Below, in pieces: positions 1 to 9,436 of a DNA stretch of 64,000 bases. Under the pieces are notes generated by a model that made no database searches, was not told the origin of the DNA, and saw only the letters and a program-made list of their open reading frames with translations. The DNA comes from Maricaulis sp. (GTDB lineage: Bacteria > Pseudomonadota > Alphaproteobacteria > Caulobacterales > Maricaulaceae). Made by a program: the position numbers and the translations under genes. Every line of letters starts with the position of its first letter. The stretch's first letter is position 1. Where the stretch lies: NCBI RefSeq assembly GCF_030149515.1, contig NZ_JASBRI010000020.1, positions 1 to 64,000 on the forward strand. The letters are read 5' to 3'.

Positions 1-316
1 CCGGGCTCTCCGGTGGACAGGGGCGGCTCGAGCCTGCAGCGGGCGGTCCGGGGGACACGCGGTGCGGGGTGCGCGGGAGTACCGGCCTGCCCAGCCTACG
101 CACACGCAAACGCCGTATGCCCTGGGGAAATGGTGTGTCCCGGTTTTCGCCCGTTTTTCGTTGAGCACCCTACTCTGCCCGCCCACTAACCCGCTGAAAT
201 TATACTTCATTCACACCGGACATGATGTAAGCAATTATTCACTTGCATTTTTACGAACAATGTTCTAAAAGTATGTAAATGGTCATTCACACTCCTCAGC
301 AAGGGACACGAAACCG
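1..316. other. Intergenic region upstream of tetR-type gene
   Basis: I see no convincing gene here. The first ~180 bases are GC-rich and the last ~130 become AT-rich, as expected for a promoter region. A 9-base word CATTCACAC occurs at 208-216 and again at 284-292; the second copy is the right half of the inverted repeat described at 274-291. A short open frame at 62-268 has no codon character or ribosome-binding site and was not accepted. Confidence 0.6.
274..291. promoter_or_regulatory. Candidate TetR-family operator (inverted repeat)
   Basis: TGTAAATG-GT-CATTCACA is an 18-base inverted repeat with 7 of 8 matching arm positions. It ends 25 bases before the ATG of the TetR-type gene. The inner core AATGGTCATT resembles operators of TetR-family fatty-acid regulators. 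Position and symmetry suggest autorepression; the assignment is inference. Confidence 0.5.
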
Positions 317-943
317 ATGACCGGGATGTTGAGACAGGATCTGTTCGACGGGGTGGACACCAATGTCGGGGTGACCGCCAGGCGCGGGACCACCAAGGCC
401 CGGATCGAGCGGGCCGCGCTGATGCTGTTCGCCCGCCACGGCATGGACGGGGTGTCGATCAAGCAGATCGCCGGGGCCTGTTCGATCTCCGACGGCGCCA
501 TGTACCGGCATTTCAAGTCCAAGGATGCACTGGGCCGGCAGATGTTCGAGGCGATTCACGCCCGCCTGCTGGACCTGGTGACCGCCAATCTGCAACCGGA
601 CGCCTCGCTTGAGGATATCGCACGCGCGCTCACACGTGCCTATTGCCACCTGGCCGATACCGATCCGGCGCAATTCGTCTATCACCTCACCCACCGCAAC
701 TATTTCATCGCCGCGTCCGGCGATGGCGGGGCCGATCCGTCCGACGTGATGACGGCCTGCGTGGCCCAGGCGATGGAGCGCGGCGAGATCCCTCCCGGCG
801 ATCCCGAACTCAGATCCGCCATGGCGCTGGGCGTGGTCATGCAAGCCGCCGAATATTCCCTCTACGGCCGTATCCAGCTGCCGCTGGCTCAGCACGTCGA
901 GACCTTCGTGCGTGCCATCATGGCCGTGCTGCGCACGGCCTGA
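317..943 (+). CDS. TetR/AcrR-family transcriptional regulator
   Basis: This 208-residue protein has the TetR plan: an N-terminal helix-turn-helix at about residues 26-72 (RIERAALMLFARHG, then GVSIKQIAGACSISDGAMYRHFKSK) followed by an all-helical ligand-binding domain. An AAGGGA motif lies about ten bases before the ATG; a second ATG at 329 is possible. It sits 29 bases before two acyltransferases and a lysophospholipid-type exporter in the same direction, so a lipid or acyl-CoA ligand is a reasonable inference. Autoregulation through the inverted repeat at 274-291 is likely. The ligand cannot be read from the sequence. Confidence 0.88.
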   Translation: MTGMLRQDLFDGVDTNVGVTARRGTTKARIERAALMLFARHGMDGVSIKQIAGACSISDGAMYRHFKSKDALGRQMFEAIHARLLDLVTANLQPDASLEDIARALTRAYCHLADTDPAQFVYHLTHRNYFIAASGDGGADPSDVMTACVAQAMERGEIPPGDPELRSAMALGVVMQAAEYSLYGRIQLPLAQHVETFVRAIMAVLRTA

Positions 944-972
944 CCCGGCCGATCCAGACACAGGACACCGAT

Positions 973-1734
973 ATGCGTTCCCTTCTCTTCAACATCGCCT
1001 ACTGGACCATTTCCGGCATCTATGCCGTGCTTTGCGCCATTCTGGCGCTGATACCGGGGCGGTTCGCCCTGATGCACGGGCTGCGCTCCTACTGCCGGCT
1101 CACCGTGCACCTGATGCGCTGGATCTGCGGCATCCGGGTCGAGGTGCGCGGCACACCGCCGAAGGACCGGCCCGTGATCATCGGCGCCAAGCACCAGTCC
1201 TGGGGCGACGGTATCGTGATGATGGCCAAGTGCGGCGACGTGAATTTCGTCTGCGGCGATCACATGCTGAAATTCCCGCTCATCGGCTGGGTGCTGAAAC
1301 GCTGCGGCGCCATTGTCCTGTCGAACCGGGGCGGCGCGGCGGCGCAGAAGAGCCTGATGGCGGGCGTCGAGCGCTCGCAGGGCGAAGGCCGGCCGCGCCC
1401 GGTCCTGATCTATCCGGAAGGCCATCTGACGCCGGTCGGCACCGGCATGCGCTATCGCTCGGGCGTATGGCGCCTGTCCCGGGCGCTGGACCGTCCCATC
1501 GTTCCGGTCGCCACGAATCTGGGCCAGTGCTGGCCGCAACAGAACTGGACCAAGTTTCCCGGCACGGCCGTGGTCGAGTTTCTCGAACCGATCGCACCCG
1601 GTGAGAATCGCGATGCGGTGCTGGCGGAACTGGAAACGCGTGTCGAAACCCGCTCGCGCGCCCTGGAGGCCGAGTTTGCGCCGCTCACCGAACCGTCGCA
1701 ATCTCGCTGCCGCCCGGCGCAAGCCTGCGCGTAG
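973..1734 (+). CDS. 1-acyl-glycerol-3-phosphate acyltransferase (PlsC family), copy 1
   Basis: This 253-residue PlsC-family acyltransferase transfers an acyl chain to lysophosphatidate or a related lysolipid at the inner membrane. The N-terminal ~30 residues form a hydrophobic anchor. The catalytic HX4D motif is HQSWGD (His74, Asp79) and the substrate-binding block is YPEG (147-150). The ATG at 973 starts the anchor; a longer frame runs upstream but overlaps the TetR gene. The next gene is a paralogue with its motif at the same residue numbers, so the pair arose by duplication. The last four codons plus the stop are exactly duplicated (see 1720-1749). Confidence 0.87.
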   Translation: MRSLLFNIAYWTISGIYAVLCAILALIPGRFALMHGLRSYCRLTVHLMRWICGIRVEVRGTPPKDRPVIIGAKHQSWGDGIVMMAKCGDVNFVCGDHMLKFPLIGWVLKRCGAIVLSNRGGAAAQKSLMAGVERSQGEGRPRPVLIYPEGHLTPVGTGMRYRSGVWRLSRALDRPIVPVATNLGQCWPQQNWTKFPGTAVVEFLEPIAPGENRDAVLAELETRVETRSRALEAEFAPLTEPSQSRCRPAQACA

Positions 1735-1749
1735 CAAGCCTGCGCGTAG
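1720..1749 (+). repeat. Perfect 15-bp tandem duplication spanning a stop codon
   Basis: The unit CAAGCCTGCGCGTAG is present twice back to back (1720-1734 and 1735-1749). The first copy carries the TAG stop of the upstream acyltransferase. Because 15 is a multiple of three, the second copy repeats the last four codons and gives a second in-frame TAG. It looks like a recent slippage duplication. Confidence 0.95.
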
Positions 1750-1782
1750 GACGCGAACGCCGCGGGAAACCGGGGAGACATC

Positions 1783-2508
1783 ATGCGATCGGCCATCTTC
1801 AACATCCTGTTCTGGGGCCTTCTCGTGGCGATGGTCCTTGCCGCGTACGCGCTCACCTTTCTGCCCTGGCGCCAGCCGGTCGTCGCCCTGATGCGAACCA
1901 CCTGTTCGGGCGTACGCGGACTGATGCGCGGGGTACTGGGGATCCGGATCGAAATTCGCGGCCGTATTCCCAGGGACGAAGCCGTTATCGTCGCGTCCAA
2001 ACACCAGTCCTGGGCCGACGGTTTCGTGATGATGAGCGTGCTGGGCGATATCAATTTCGTTATCGGCAACGGCATCGAGACCTTCCCCCTGATCGGCCGG
2101 ATCGTCGCCAGGTCGGGGGCCACAATGGTCGCCTCGCCGGGCCTGCGCGGAGCCGAGGGCGCACTGCACGACGCCATGAAAACCGCCGCCGACGATCCGC
2201 GCGTCCTGCTCATCTACCCCGAGGGCGGATTGGCACCGGTGGGCGAGGCCAAACGCTATCGAAAGGGTGTGCAGCTGATGTACGAGACGCTGAACCGTCC
2301 CGTCGTGCCTGTGGCCACCAATCTCGGCCTGCGATGGCCACAGAACAAGTGGACCAAGCGCCCGGGACCGGCCGTGGTCGAATTCCTGGCACCGATCCCG
2401 CCCGGACTGCCGCGTGACGACTTCCTGCCGCGCCTGCAACTCACCATCGAAACCCGCACCCGCGACCTCGAAACCGAGGGCATGGCCGCAAAGGAAACCA
2501 GCACATGA
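1783..2508 (+). CDS. 1-acyl-glycerol-3-phosphate acyltransferase (PlsC family), copy 2
   Basis: This 241-residue paralogue of the preceding gene has an N-terminal hydrophobic anchor, HX4D as HQSWAD (His74, Asp79), and YPEG. A GGGGAGA ribosome-binding site lies about ten bases upstream of the ATG. Its stop overlaps the start of the MFS gene by four bases (ATGA), so the two are translationally coupled. Two PlsC copies beside an LplT-like transporter suggest a lysophospholipid repair or remodelling unit. Which copy, if either, makes bulk phosphatidate cannot be decided here. Confidence 0.86.
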   Translation: MRSAIFNILFWGLLVAMVLAAYALTFLPWRQPVVALMRTTCSGVRGLMRGVLGIRIEIRGRIPRDEAVIVASKHQSWADGFVMMSVLGDINFVIGNGIETFPLIGRIVARSGATMVASPGLRGAEGALHDAMKTAADDPRVLLIYPEGGLAPVGEAKRYRKGVQLMYETLNRPVVPVATNLGLRWPQNKWTKRPGPAVVEFLAPIPPGLPRDDFLPRLQLTIETRTRDLETEGMAAKETST

Positions 2509-3824
2509 GCGCCAGGATCGCCGCCCGGCTGGTAACGCAAAGACGTTTCCTGCCCCTGCTGATCGCCCAGTCGCTGGGTGCCTTCAACGACAATTTCTTC
2601 CGCTATGCCGTGGTCACCATGGTGACATTCGGAGGCCTGTCCATGTTCGGCCTCGACCGGCTGACCCTGGTCTCGGTGGCCGCCTCGCTGTTCACCGTGC
2701 CCATCTTCCTGTTCTCGGCGATCGCCGGACGCCTTGCCGACCGGTTCGACAGGACCCGGATCATGCGGGTCGCCAAATTCGCCGAGATCTGGCTGATGGC
2801 CATCGTGGCACTGGGATTCGTCCTGGAGCAGCCGCATCTGCTGATGGCCGCCCTGTTCCTGATGGGCGCCCAGTCGGCCTTCTTCACGCCGGCGAAGAAC
2901 TCCGCCCTCCCCACCCTGCTGGCGCCGACCGAACTGGTCCCGGCGAACGCGCTCCTGTCGGGCCTGCTCAATGTCTGCGTCCTCGTGGGAATCGGCCTGG
3001 GGACCTGGCTGATCACCAAGACCTACGGCCCCGCCACTGTCGGTGGAGGCCTGGTGGTCATGGCCATCGTCGGCTGGCTGGCAATCCGGCAATTGCCCAG
3101 CGCTCCGGCCTCGCGTCCGGACCTGAAGCTCACCGCCAATTTCGTTGCCGAGACCGTGCGCGTGCTGGGCTATGCCTGGCGGGCACCGGCTGTCTTGCGG
3201 CCGCTGCTGGGCGTCGCCTGGTTCTGGATGCTGGCGGCCTCCATCGTCACGCTGATGCCGGTCTTCACCGCGTCGATCCTGGGGGCTGACGAGACCGTGG
3301 TGCTTGTTTTCTCCGCCCTCTTCACGGTTGGCGCAGCGGTCGGGGCCATGCTGTGCGGCGCCCTCAGCGGGGAAGGCGACGCCCTGCCCTTCTCGATCGC
3401 CGGTGCCCTGGGCATCGTGGTCTTCACCGGCGATGTCGCGCTCTACACCTGGGCCAACCCCGTCATTCCGGAAGGAGCGGCCCTCCTGTCCGCCGACGTC
3501 TTTCTTGCCGAACGGGCCAACTGGCGCATCCTGACCGATCTCTGCCTGGCCGCAATCTCCGCAGGCCTGTTCGTCGTCCCCCTGCAGGCCATGGCCCAGC
3601 GCCGGGCCGCGCCGGAACTGCGCGGCCGGCTCCTGGCCGCCGGCGGTATTCTCAATGCCGCCACGGCAACCGGGGGCCAGTTCGTGCTGGCGGGAATTGC
3701 CGCAACCGGCCTGCCGATCCAGACCGCCTTCGTGACGATTGCGGCGATCAGCCTCCTGGCCGGCCTCTTCATCCTCTGGCGATTGAGTTTGCGGGGGAAA
3801 ACACCGGCCGACTCGCCTTCCTGA
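2505..3824 (+). CDS. MFS transporter, LplT-like lysophospholipid transporter
   Basis: This 439-residue major-facilitator protein has about twelve hydrophobic helices. Near the N-terminus is the AFNDNFFRYA block typical of LplT/Aas-type transporters, and GRLADRFDRTR matches the MFS loop 2-3 motif. In E. coli, LplT flips lysophospholipids inward for re-acylation by the acyltransferase Aas. Here the ATG overlaps the stop of a PlsC-type acyltransferase, giving the same functional pairing as separate proteins. The LplT assignment rests on the motif and context. A general efflux role is the alternative. Confidence 0.8.
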   Translation: MSARIAARLVTQRRFLPLLIAQSLGAFNDNFFRYAVVTMVTFGGLSMFGLDRLTLVSVAASLFTVPIFLFSAIAGRLADRFDRTRIMRVAKFAEIWLMAIVALGFVLEQPHLLMAALFLMGAQSAFFTPAKNSALPTLLAPTELVPANALLSGLLNVCVLVGIGLGTWLITKTYGPATVGGGLVVMAIVGWLAIRQLPSAPASRPDLKLTANFVAETVRVLGYAWRAPAVLRPLLGVAWFWMLAASIVTLMPVFTASILGADETVVLVFSALFTVGAAVGAMLCGALSGEGDALPFSIAGALGIVVFTGDVALYTWANPVIPEGAALLSADVFLAERANWRILTDLCLAAISAGLFVVPLQAMAQRRAAPELRGRLLAAGGILNAATATGGQFVLAGIAATGLPIQTAFVTIAAISLLAGLFILWRLSLRGKTPADSPS

Positions 3825-3861
3825 TGGAAAAGTGGAGCGGTCCGCGCTAAAGGGCCGCTCC

Positions 3862-5031
3862 ATGAACATCATTACGACGACAAAGGCCCTCGAAGCGGCC
3901 TGTGACGAACTTCTCCAGAATGCGTATGTGGCCGTCGATACCGAATTCATGCGGGAAACGGTGTACTGGCCCCAGCTCTGCCTGATCCAGGCCGCGGCCG
4001 GCAAGACCGAGGTCATCATCGACCCTCTGGCCGAAGAGCTCGATCTGGAACCCTTCTGGGAATTGATGGCGGACGAGCGCATCACCAAGGTGTTCCACGC
4101 CGCGCGCCAGGATCTGGAAATCTTCTTCCACCGCGGCGGCGACAGCCTGATCCCGCATCCCATGTTCGACAGCCAGGTGGCCGCCATGGCGCTGGGCCTG
4201 GGCGATTCCATCGCCTATGACGCGCTGGTCAAGGCGCTGCTGAAACGCCCGATCGACAAGGGACCGCGCTTCACCGACTGGTCGCGCCGACCATTGTCCA
4301 AGGCGCAACTGGAATACGCGATGGCTGATGTCACCCATCTGCGCGACCTCTATCCGATCATGCTGGAACGGCTGGAAAAGAAGGGCCGCGAAGGCTGGCT
4401 GGCCGAGGAGATGAAAGTTCTCACCAATCCCGCCACCTACCGGCTCGATCCGGAGGAAAGCTGGCGCCGCATGAAGCTGCGCAAGACGACGACGAAATGG
4501 CTGGCGGCGCTGCGTGCCGCCGCCGCCTGGCGCGAAACCGAGGCGCAGACCCGCGACATGCCGCGCCAGCGGGTGATGAAGGACGATGCGATCTACGAGA
4601 TCGCCAGCGTCGCGCCGACCGCGCCGGAGCAATTGCAGGGCCTGCGGGCCGTTCCCAAGGGTTTCGAACGCTCTGCACCCGCCAGGCGCCTGTTCGAGAA
4701 AATGTCCGGGGCCCTGGCCGACGCGGAGAGCTACGCGCCGCAGGCCGAGAAACCCGCTCCGCCGCCCCAGGGTATCGGACCGACGGTGGAACTGCTCAAA
4801 GTGCTGCTGAAATTCGTCGCCGAAGACGCCGGTGTCGCCACCCGACTGATCGCCACCGTGCCCGACCTGGAAAAGATCGCATCCAGCGACAATCCGGACG
4901 TCGAAGCGATGAAGGGCTGGCGCCGGGAAGTCTTCGGCGAACCGGCCCTTCGCCTCAAGCGCGGCGAGCTGTCGCTGACGCTGCAGGAGGGCAAGGTCGT
5001 GGTGAGCGAGATCAAGCCGCCGCCGCGCTAG
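3862..5031 (+). CDS. rnd: Ribonuclease D
   Basis: This 389-residue DEDDy-type 3'-5' exoribonuclease trims tRNA 3' ends and other structured RNAs. Catalytic positions visible are the DTE motif (26-28), Asp84 in HAARQDLEIF, and Tyr152 with Asp156 in EYAMADVTHL. An HRDC-type helical region follows at about residues 205-285. The ATG at 3862 follows AAGGG and starts at the usual family position. Its TAG stop overlaps the TAG stop of the convergent ppx gene within one CTAG tetranucleotide. Confidence 0.93.
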   Translation: MNIITTTKALEAACDELLQNAYVAVDTEFMRETVYWPQLCLIQAAAGKTEVIIDPLAEELDLEPFWELMADERITKVFHAARQDLEIFFHRGGDSLIPHPMFDSQVAAMALGLGDSIAYDALVKALLKRPIDKGPRFTDWSRRPLSKAQLEYAMADVTHLRDLYPIMLERLEKKGREGWLAEEMKVLTNPATYRLDPEESWRRMKLRKTTTKWLAALRAAAAWRETEAQTRDMPRQRVMKDDAIYEIASVAPTAPEQLQGLRAVPKGFERSAPARRLFEKMSGALADAESYAPQAEKPAPPPQGIGPTVELLKVLLKFVAEDAGVATRLIATVPDLEKIASSDNPDVEAMKGWRREVFGEPALRLKRGELSLTLQEGKVVVSEIKPPPR

Positions 5032-6551
5032 ACATAGTCCGCATGCGCCGAACGTCCGATCGCCCGGGCGAGATTGTCCAGCAGGCTCAGCGAGCGCTCG
5101 ACATATAGATCTCGCACACTTTCGTCGACAGCCAGGCGGACCGTGTCGGGCGTGACCGACAGGGTGAACCGGTCCAGAAGGCGCGGCGCCCGGCCGGAGA
5201 GTTTCGCGCCCAGGCGCAAGGCACACCCCATCATCTGGGCGATATTGTGCTGGGTCTCGGTGAGCAGATGGAACTCGGCATGCTCGTCCAGCTGGGGCCG
5301 CTTGCCGGCATAGCGATAGTGGATCGCGGCGGCCAGGAAGGCCCGTTCGGGGTGGGTAACACCGGCAAAGGGCGCGTACAGCACGGTGTCCCGGGCGAGC
5401 TCGGCGCGATGGTCGGGATGGAAACGGGCGCCAAGATCGGTGAGACGCGCGCCGGCTTCCTGCAGGACCCGGTCGCGGGCCGGCGAAAAGGCCGTCTCCA
5501 CTTCGCGCATGGCCGGGGCGATCCAGGCGGCCAGGGCCCGGCCGAAATCCGGTGTCGGGGAAGACGGGCGCGACATCGCCTCGGCCCCGGCGATCAACGG
5601 ATCGGTTTCCATCAGCGCCGGCGGCAGCCCATCGGCGAGAACACCCTCGCGCACGCCGTAGGCAGAGAAGACGATACGGTCGAAATTCCCGTGCCGCATC
5701 ACCCGGCGCAACAGCAGGGCCGCATAGGGCAAGGTCGCCACACGCCGGGCCGACAGGCCGGGCGTGCCCAGCAGGGAGGCCGCGCTGAGCCGCGTTGCCA
5801 GCCGCGCCAGTTCGCGGACTTCATCGGCATCCAGGGCGAACTGGTGCACCACATGCAGCGGATAATCGAAACGGACGAAGGCGAGCTGCGCCATGGCGCG
5901 CCAGGCCCCGCCGACCGCATAGAAAGTGCCGCCCTGCCCCGCCAGCGTTCCGCATTCGGTGAGGCGCTCGTCGACGATCTTCATGGCCGCTTCGCTGTCG
6001 AACGTGTCGCCGTCCATCACTTCCTGCGGTCCCAGCGCCAGCGTCCGGCCCGGTGCGGGAACGCCGCCAACGATCGGGGTGAGTTCCAGGCTGGACCCTC
6101 CGAGATCGCCCATCACGCCGTCGGCATCGGGGATACCCGCCACCAGACCCAGCGCCGAGAGCCGCGCTTCGTCCTCACCGGACAGCACACGAACCTCCAG
6201 ACCGGTCAGGTCGCCAACGGCCTCGACGAAAGCCGGCCCGTCCCGGGCGTTGCGGACCGCGGCCGTGGCCACGGCATGGCGCTCGGTCACGCTTTTGGCA
6301 TCCAGAAGGCGCTGGAAACGTTTGAGGGCCCGCAGGGCGATCTCCCGGCCCTCGGGATGGAGTTTGCCGGTGTCGTGCACGCCGCGGCCGAGGCCGGCCA
6401 TGACCTTCTCATTGAAGATCGGCCAGAGCGCCCGCCCCTCGACACGGAAATGCACCAGGCGCACCGAATTGGAGCCGACATCGATCACCGCGATGTCGCG
6501 GTGGATCGCGGTCTCGGCGATCAGGGGTTCGATAGAGGCCGGCTCCGCCAA
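5028..6551 (-). CDS. ppx: Exopolyphosphatase / pppGpp phosphohydrolase (Ppx/GppA family)
   Basis: This 507-residue Ppx/GppA enzyme has the ASKHA phosphate-binding signatures: VIDVGSNSVRLV near residues 22-33 and GDLGGSSLEL in the middle. A C-terminal HD-like helical region carries THPERAFLAAAIHYRY. It removes terminal phosphates from polyphosphate or pppGpp. It starts only five bases after ppk in the same direction, so both enzymes of polyphosphate turnover share a transcript. The choice between Ppx and GppA activity cannot be made from sequence alone; the pairing with ppk favours polyphosphate. Confidence 0.9.
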   Translation of the reverse strand: MAEPASIEPLIAETAIHRDIAVIDVGSNSVRLVHFRVEGRALWPIFNEKVMAGLGRGVHDTGKLHPEGREIALRALKRFQRLLDAKSVTERHAVATAAVRNARDGPAFVEAVGDLTGLEVRVLSGEDEARLSALGLVAGIPDADGVMGDLGGSSLELTPIVGGVPAPGRTLALGPQEVMDGDTFDSEAAMKIVDERLTECGTLAGQGGTFYAVGGAWRAMAQLAFVRFDYPLHVVHQFALDADEVRELARLATRLSAASLLGTPGLSARRVATLPYAALLLRRVMRHGNFDRIVFSAYGVREGVLADGLPPALMETDPLIAGAEAMSRPSSPTPDFGRALAAWIAPAMREVETAFSPARDRVLQEAGARLTDLGARFHPDHRAELARDTVLYAPFAGVTHPERAFLAAAIHYRYAGKRPQLDEHAEFHLLTETQHNIAQMMGCALRLGAKLSGRAPRLLDRFTLSVTPDTVRLAVDESVRDLYVERSLSLLDNLARAIGRSAHADYV

Positions 6552-6556
6552 GGCCG

Positions 6557-8734
6557 TCAGCTGCCGGGATGACCCGTCAGGGTCGGCGGCTGGTCGTCCT
6601 TCAGGGCGTGGCCGCGGCCGGACAGGCTCGGATTGGTCATGAAATAGGCATGGGCCGAGAAGGGCTTGTCGACATTGGCCGCATCCACTCGGTGATAGGC
6701 GCCCTCACTGTCCATATACCAGGACTGGTCGGTATCGTTGAGATTGGCCACCATGATCTGGTCGAGCACCTGGCGATGCACCGTCGGATTCTGGATCGGG
6801 CAGAGATGTTCGACCCGCCGGTCGAGATTGCGCGGCATCCAGTCGGCAGACGAAATGAACACCTTCGCGGCCGGCGACGGCATGGCCTGGCCGTTGGCGA
6901 AGCAGACGATGCGCGAATGTTCCAGGAAACGGCCAACGATGGACTTCACGCGGATATTCTCCGACAGCCCCTTGATACCCGGCCGCAGGCAACAGATGCC
7001 GCGCACCACCAGTTCCGAGCGAACGCCGGCCTGGCTGGCCCTATAGAGCGCATCGATGATTTCCGGATGGACCAGCGAATTCAGCTTGGCCCAGACAGCC
7101 GCGGGCTTGCCGGCCTGTGCATTGCCGATCTCGCGCTCGATATGCTCGATGATGAATTCCTTCATCCCGATCGGCGAGACCGACAGCCGTTCCAGGTTTT
7201 CCGGACGGGCATAGCCGGTGACATAGTTGAACACCCGCCCCGCATCGCGCCCGAAGGCCGGATCGGCGGTGAACAGCGACAGGTCGGTATAGATGCGGGC
7301 CGTGATCGGATGATAATTGCCGGTACCGAAATGGGCATAGGTGCGCAGGTCCGAGCCTTCCCGGCGCACCACCAGCGATATCTTGGCGTGGGTCTTGTAC
7401 TCGATGAAGCCGTAGACGACCTGGACGCCGGCCCGTTCAAGGTCACGCGCCCATTTCAGGTTCGCCTCCTCGTCGAAACGCGCCTTCAGCTCGACCAGAG
7501 CGGTAACATTCTTGCCGCTTTCGGCCGCCTCGATCAGGGCGGCGACGATCGGACTGTCCTTGGAGGTGCGATACAGCGTCTGCTTGATCGCGATCACATC
7601 CGGGTCGGCCGCCGCCTGACGCAGGAATTCCACCACCACGTCGAAGCTCTCATAGGGGTGGTGGACGATGATGTCCTTTTCCTTGATCGCCGCGAAACAA
7701 TCCCCGCCATGATCGCGGATGCGTTCGGGATAGCGCGGCTCATAGGGTTTGAACGTGTGTTCCGGCCGGTCGTCGGGGATCAGCTGGCCGATCTGGGCGA
7801 GCCCCAGAAGCCCGTTCACAGGCACGATATCCTGCGGTCCCGCATGCAGGTGCTGGACGATGAGATCGCGCAGCGCCGGCGGCATGCCGGCCTCCATGGT
7901 CAGTCGCACCACGACCCCGCGGCGGCGCTGTTTGAGGAGGTTCTCGAATTCCAGCATCAGGTCTTCGGATTCTTCCTCGACCTCGATATCGCTGTCGCGG
8001 ATGACCCGGAACACGCCCTTTCCGACCACTTCATGGCCCGGGAACAACGTGTCGACGAAGAGCGTGAGCACGGCCTCCAGCGAGATGAAGCGGCGATCCG
8101 GCCGTCCCCCGTCACGGCGCGGGCGCGTGGGCAGTTCGACAAAACGCTTGACCCCGCTGGGCAGCGGAATCAGCGCATTCATCAGCTTGCCGGTACCGCG
8201 TTTGCGCAATTGGAGCGCCAGGGCGAAGCCCAGATTGGGGATAAAGGGAAAGGGATGAGCCGGGTCGATCGCCAGCGGCGTGATCACCGGCAGGGTGTGT
8301 TTGAGAAAGTCGCCGCGCAACCAGGCTTCATCCGTCTTGCCGACCTGATGCGCCTCAAGCACTTTCACGCCCGCCTTGCCGATTTCGGACTTCAGCTTGC
8401 CCCAGAGCTTTTGTTGCTTGAGCATCAGCTCGCCAGCCAGCGCATGGATCTGTTCGAGCTGTTCGGCCGGTGTCAGCCCGTCGATACTGGTCGCGGTCAC
8501 GCCGGAATGCATCTGGGCCCGCAGACCGGCCACGCGCACCATGTAGAACTCGTCCAGATTGCTCGCCGAGATGGACAGGAAGCGCAGGCGTTCGAAAGCC
8601 GGGTGATCGGCATTCTCAGCCTCTTCCAGGACGCGCAGGTTGAACTGCACCCACGACAGCTCCCGGTTCAGGAAGCGCGCCGGTGACTGCATCAGGGCGC
8701 CGATGTCGGAAATGTCGCGTGCCGGCAGGTTCAT
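6557..8734 (-). CDS. ppk: Polyphosphate kinase 1
   Basis: This 725-residue PPK1 reversibly polymerises the gamma-phosphate of ATP into polyphosphate. It opens with the conserved [12 protein letters not shown] block. The catalytic domain has [15 protein letters not shown] with the expected phosphorylated His at about residue 449, then [11 protein letters not shown]. The length matches the family. The ATG at 8734 overlaps the hda stop (ATGA), which decides the start over a slightly longer frame. Coupling to ppx downstream makes a polyphosphate synthesis and degradation unit. Confidence 0.95.
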   Translation of the reverse strand: MNLPARDISDIGALMQSPARFLNRELSWVQFNLRVLEEAENADHPAFERLRFLSISASNLDEFYMVRVAGLRAQMHSGVTATSIDGLTPAEQLEQIHALAGELMLKQQKLWGKLKSEIGKAGVKVLEAHQVGKTDEAWLRGDFLKHTLPVITPLAIDPAHPFPFIPNLGFALALQLRKRGTGKLMNALIPLPSGVKRFVELPTRPRRDGGRPDRRFISLEAVLTLFVDTLFPGHEVVGKGVFRVIRDSDIEVEEESEDLMLEFENLLKQRRRGVVVRLTMEAGMPPALRDLIVQHLHAGPQDIVPVNGLLGLAQIGQLIPDDRPEHTFKPYEPRYPERIRDHGGDCFAAIKEKDIIVHHPYESFDVVVEFLRQAAADPDVIAIKQTLYRTSKDSPIVAALIEAAESGKNVTALVELKARFDEEANLKWARDLERAGVQVVYGFIEYKTHAKISLVVRREGSDLRTYAHFGTGNYHPITARIYTDLSLFTADPAFGRDAGRVFNYVTGYARPENLERLSVSPIGMKEFIIEHIEREIGNAQAGKPAAVWAKLNSLVHPEIIDALYRASQAGVRSELVVRGICCLRPGIKGLSENIRVKSIVGRFLEHSRIVCFANGQAMPSPAAKVFISSADWMPRNLDRRVEHLCPIQNPTVHRQVLDQIMVANLNDTDQSWYMDSEGAYHRVDAANVDKPFSAHAYFMTNPSLSGRGHALKDDQPPTLTGHPGS

Positions 8735-9411
8735 TCCACGTCTCCGCTGTCCTGCCACGTGTCTAACACCTCCCGCGCCACGGTGCGATTGATGGGTGTC
8801 TTTTTTACCAGTGCCAGTTTGTCCATACGCTCAACCAGGCAGCGCACGGCTGCGACCGACCGTTCCATGCGCGGCAGGAGGTAGTCGATCACCCCCGGCC
8901 GGACCGGTGCGCCGCGGTCGGCGAGCTGTTTTTCGATCAGCCGCGTCAGCAATTCGTCGTCTGCCTCATGCAGGTCGGCATGAGGCAGGGCACGCAGGCG
9001 CGAAACCAGGTCCGGCAGCTCGGCCGGCCACAGGACGGGCGGTGTGCGCGCCGTCAGCAACAGCGCCGGTATGTCGCCCTCCGACGCACGGTTGAGCGTA
9101 TGGAAGAGCGCATCCTCGTCCACACCGCGGTCCACATCCTCGAGCAGCAGGGCCTGTCCCGTGGCAAGGCCCGGCAGGCTGTCGCGCAGCAGCGCCCCCG
9201 GCACGATCGCCGCATGGCATTCCCTGGCCCACACGGTCCCGATATGGGATTTCCCCGCGCCCGCCGGACCGACCAGCGCCATGACGTGGCGCGGCCAGTC
9301 CCGCCAGCGCTCCAGCGCGGCCATGGCCTCTGCATTCGACGGGCCCAGAATCAGGCTTTGCGCGCTGAAATCCTCGCGAGCCGGCAGATCGAGCGCCAAT
9401 TGCGGTGTCAT
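8731..9411 (-). CDS. hda: DnaA-regulatory inactivator Hda (HdaA)
   Basis: This 226-residue AAA+ protein is related to the DnaA ATPase domain and lacks the DnaA DNA-binding domain. A clamp-binding-like QLALDL motif (residues 4-9) precedes the Walker A motif GPAGAGKS (48-55); LLLEDVDR is the Walker B region. Hda bound to the sliding clamp stimulates ATP hydrolysis by DnaA and so limits re-initiation. The ATG at 9411 places the clamp motif at the extreme N-terminus. It is four-base coupled to ppk downstream and follows the DUF2066 gene by 25 bases. Confidence 0.9.
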   Translation of the reverse strand: MTPQLALDLPAREDFSAQSLILGPSNAEAMAALERWRDWPRHVMALVGPAGAGKSHIGTVWARECHAAIVPGALLRDSLPGLATGQALLLEDVDRGVDEDALFHTLNRASEGDIPALLLTARTPPVLWPAELPDLVSRLRALPHADLHEADDELLTRLIEKQLADRGAPVRPGVIDYLLPRMERSVAAVRCLVERMDKLALVKKTPINRTVAREVLDTWQDSGDVE

Positions 9412-9436
9412 GGTCAGTCCGCGGTTAGAAGTCACG

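Noticed and set aside
62..268. 68-codon plus-strand frame
   Set aside because: No ribosome-binding site, spans a promoter-like AT-rich region, no family resemblance.
889..2439. 516-codon minus-strand frame
   Set aside because: It is antisense to the two acyltransferases, which have clear catalytic motifs; the translation is Arg/His/Gly-rich low-complexity shadow.
2256..4211. 651-codon minus-strand frame
   Set aside because: It is antisense to the MFS gene and rnd; no recognisable domain and shadow-like composition.
5028..6551. Frameshift or truncation in ppx
   Set aside because: The length and both phosphate-binding motifs are intact; the overlap with rnd is only the shared stop tetranucleotide.
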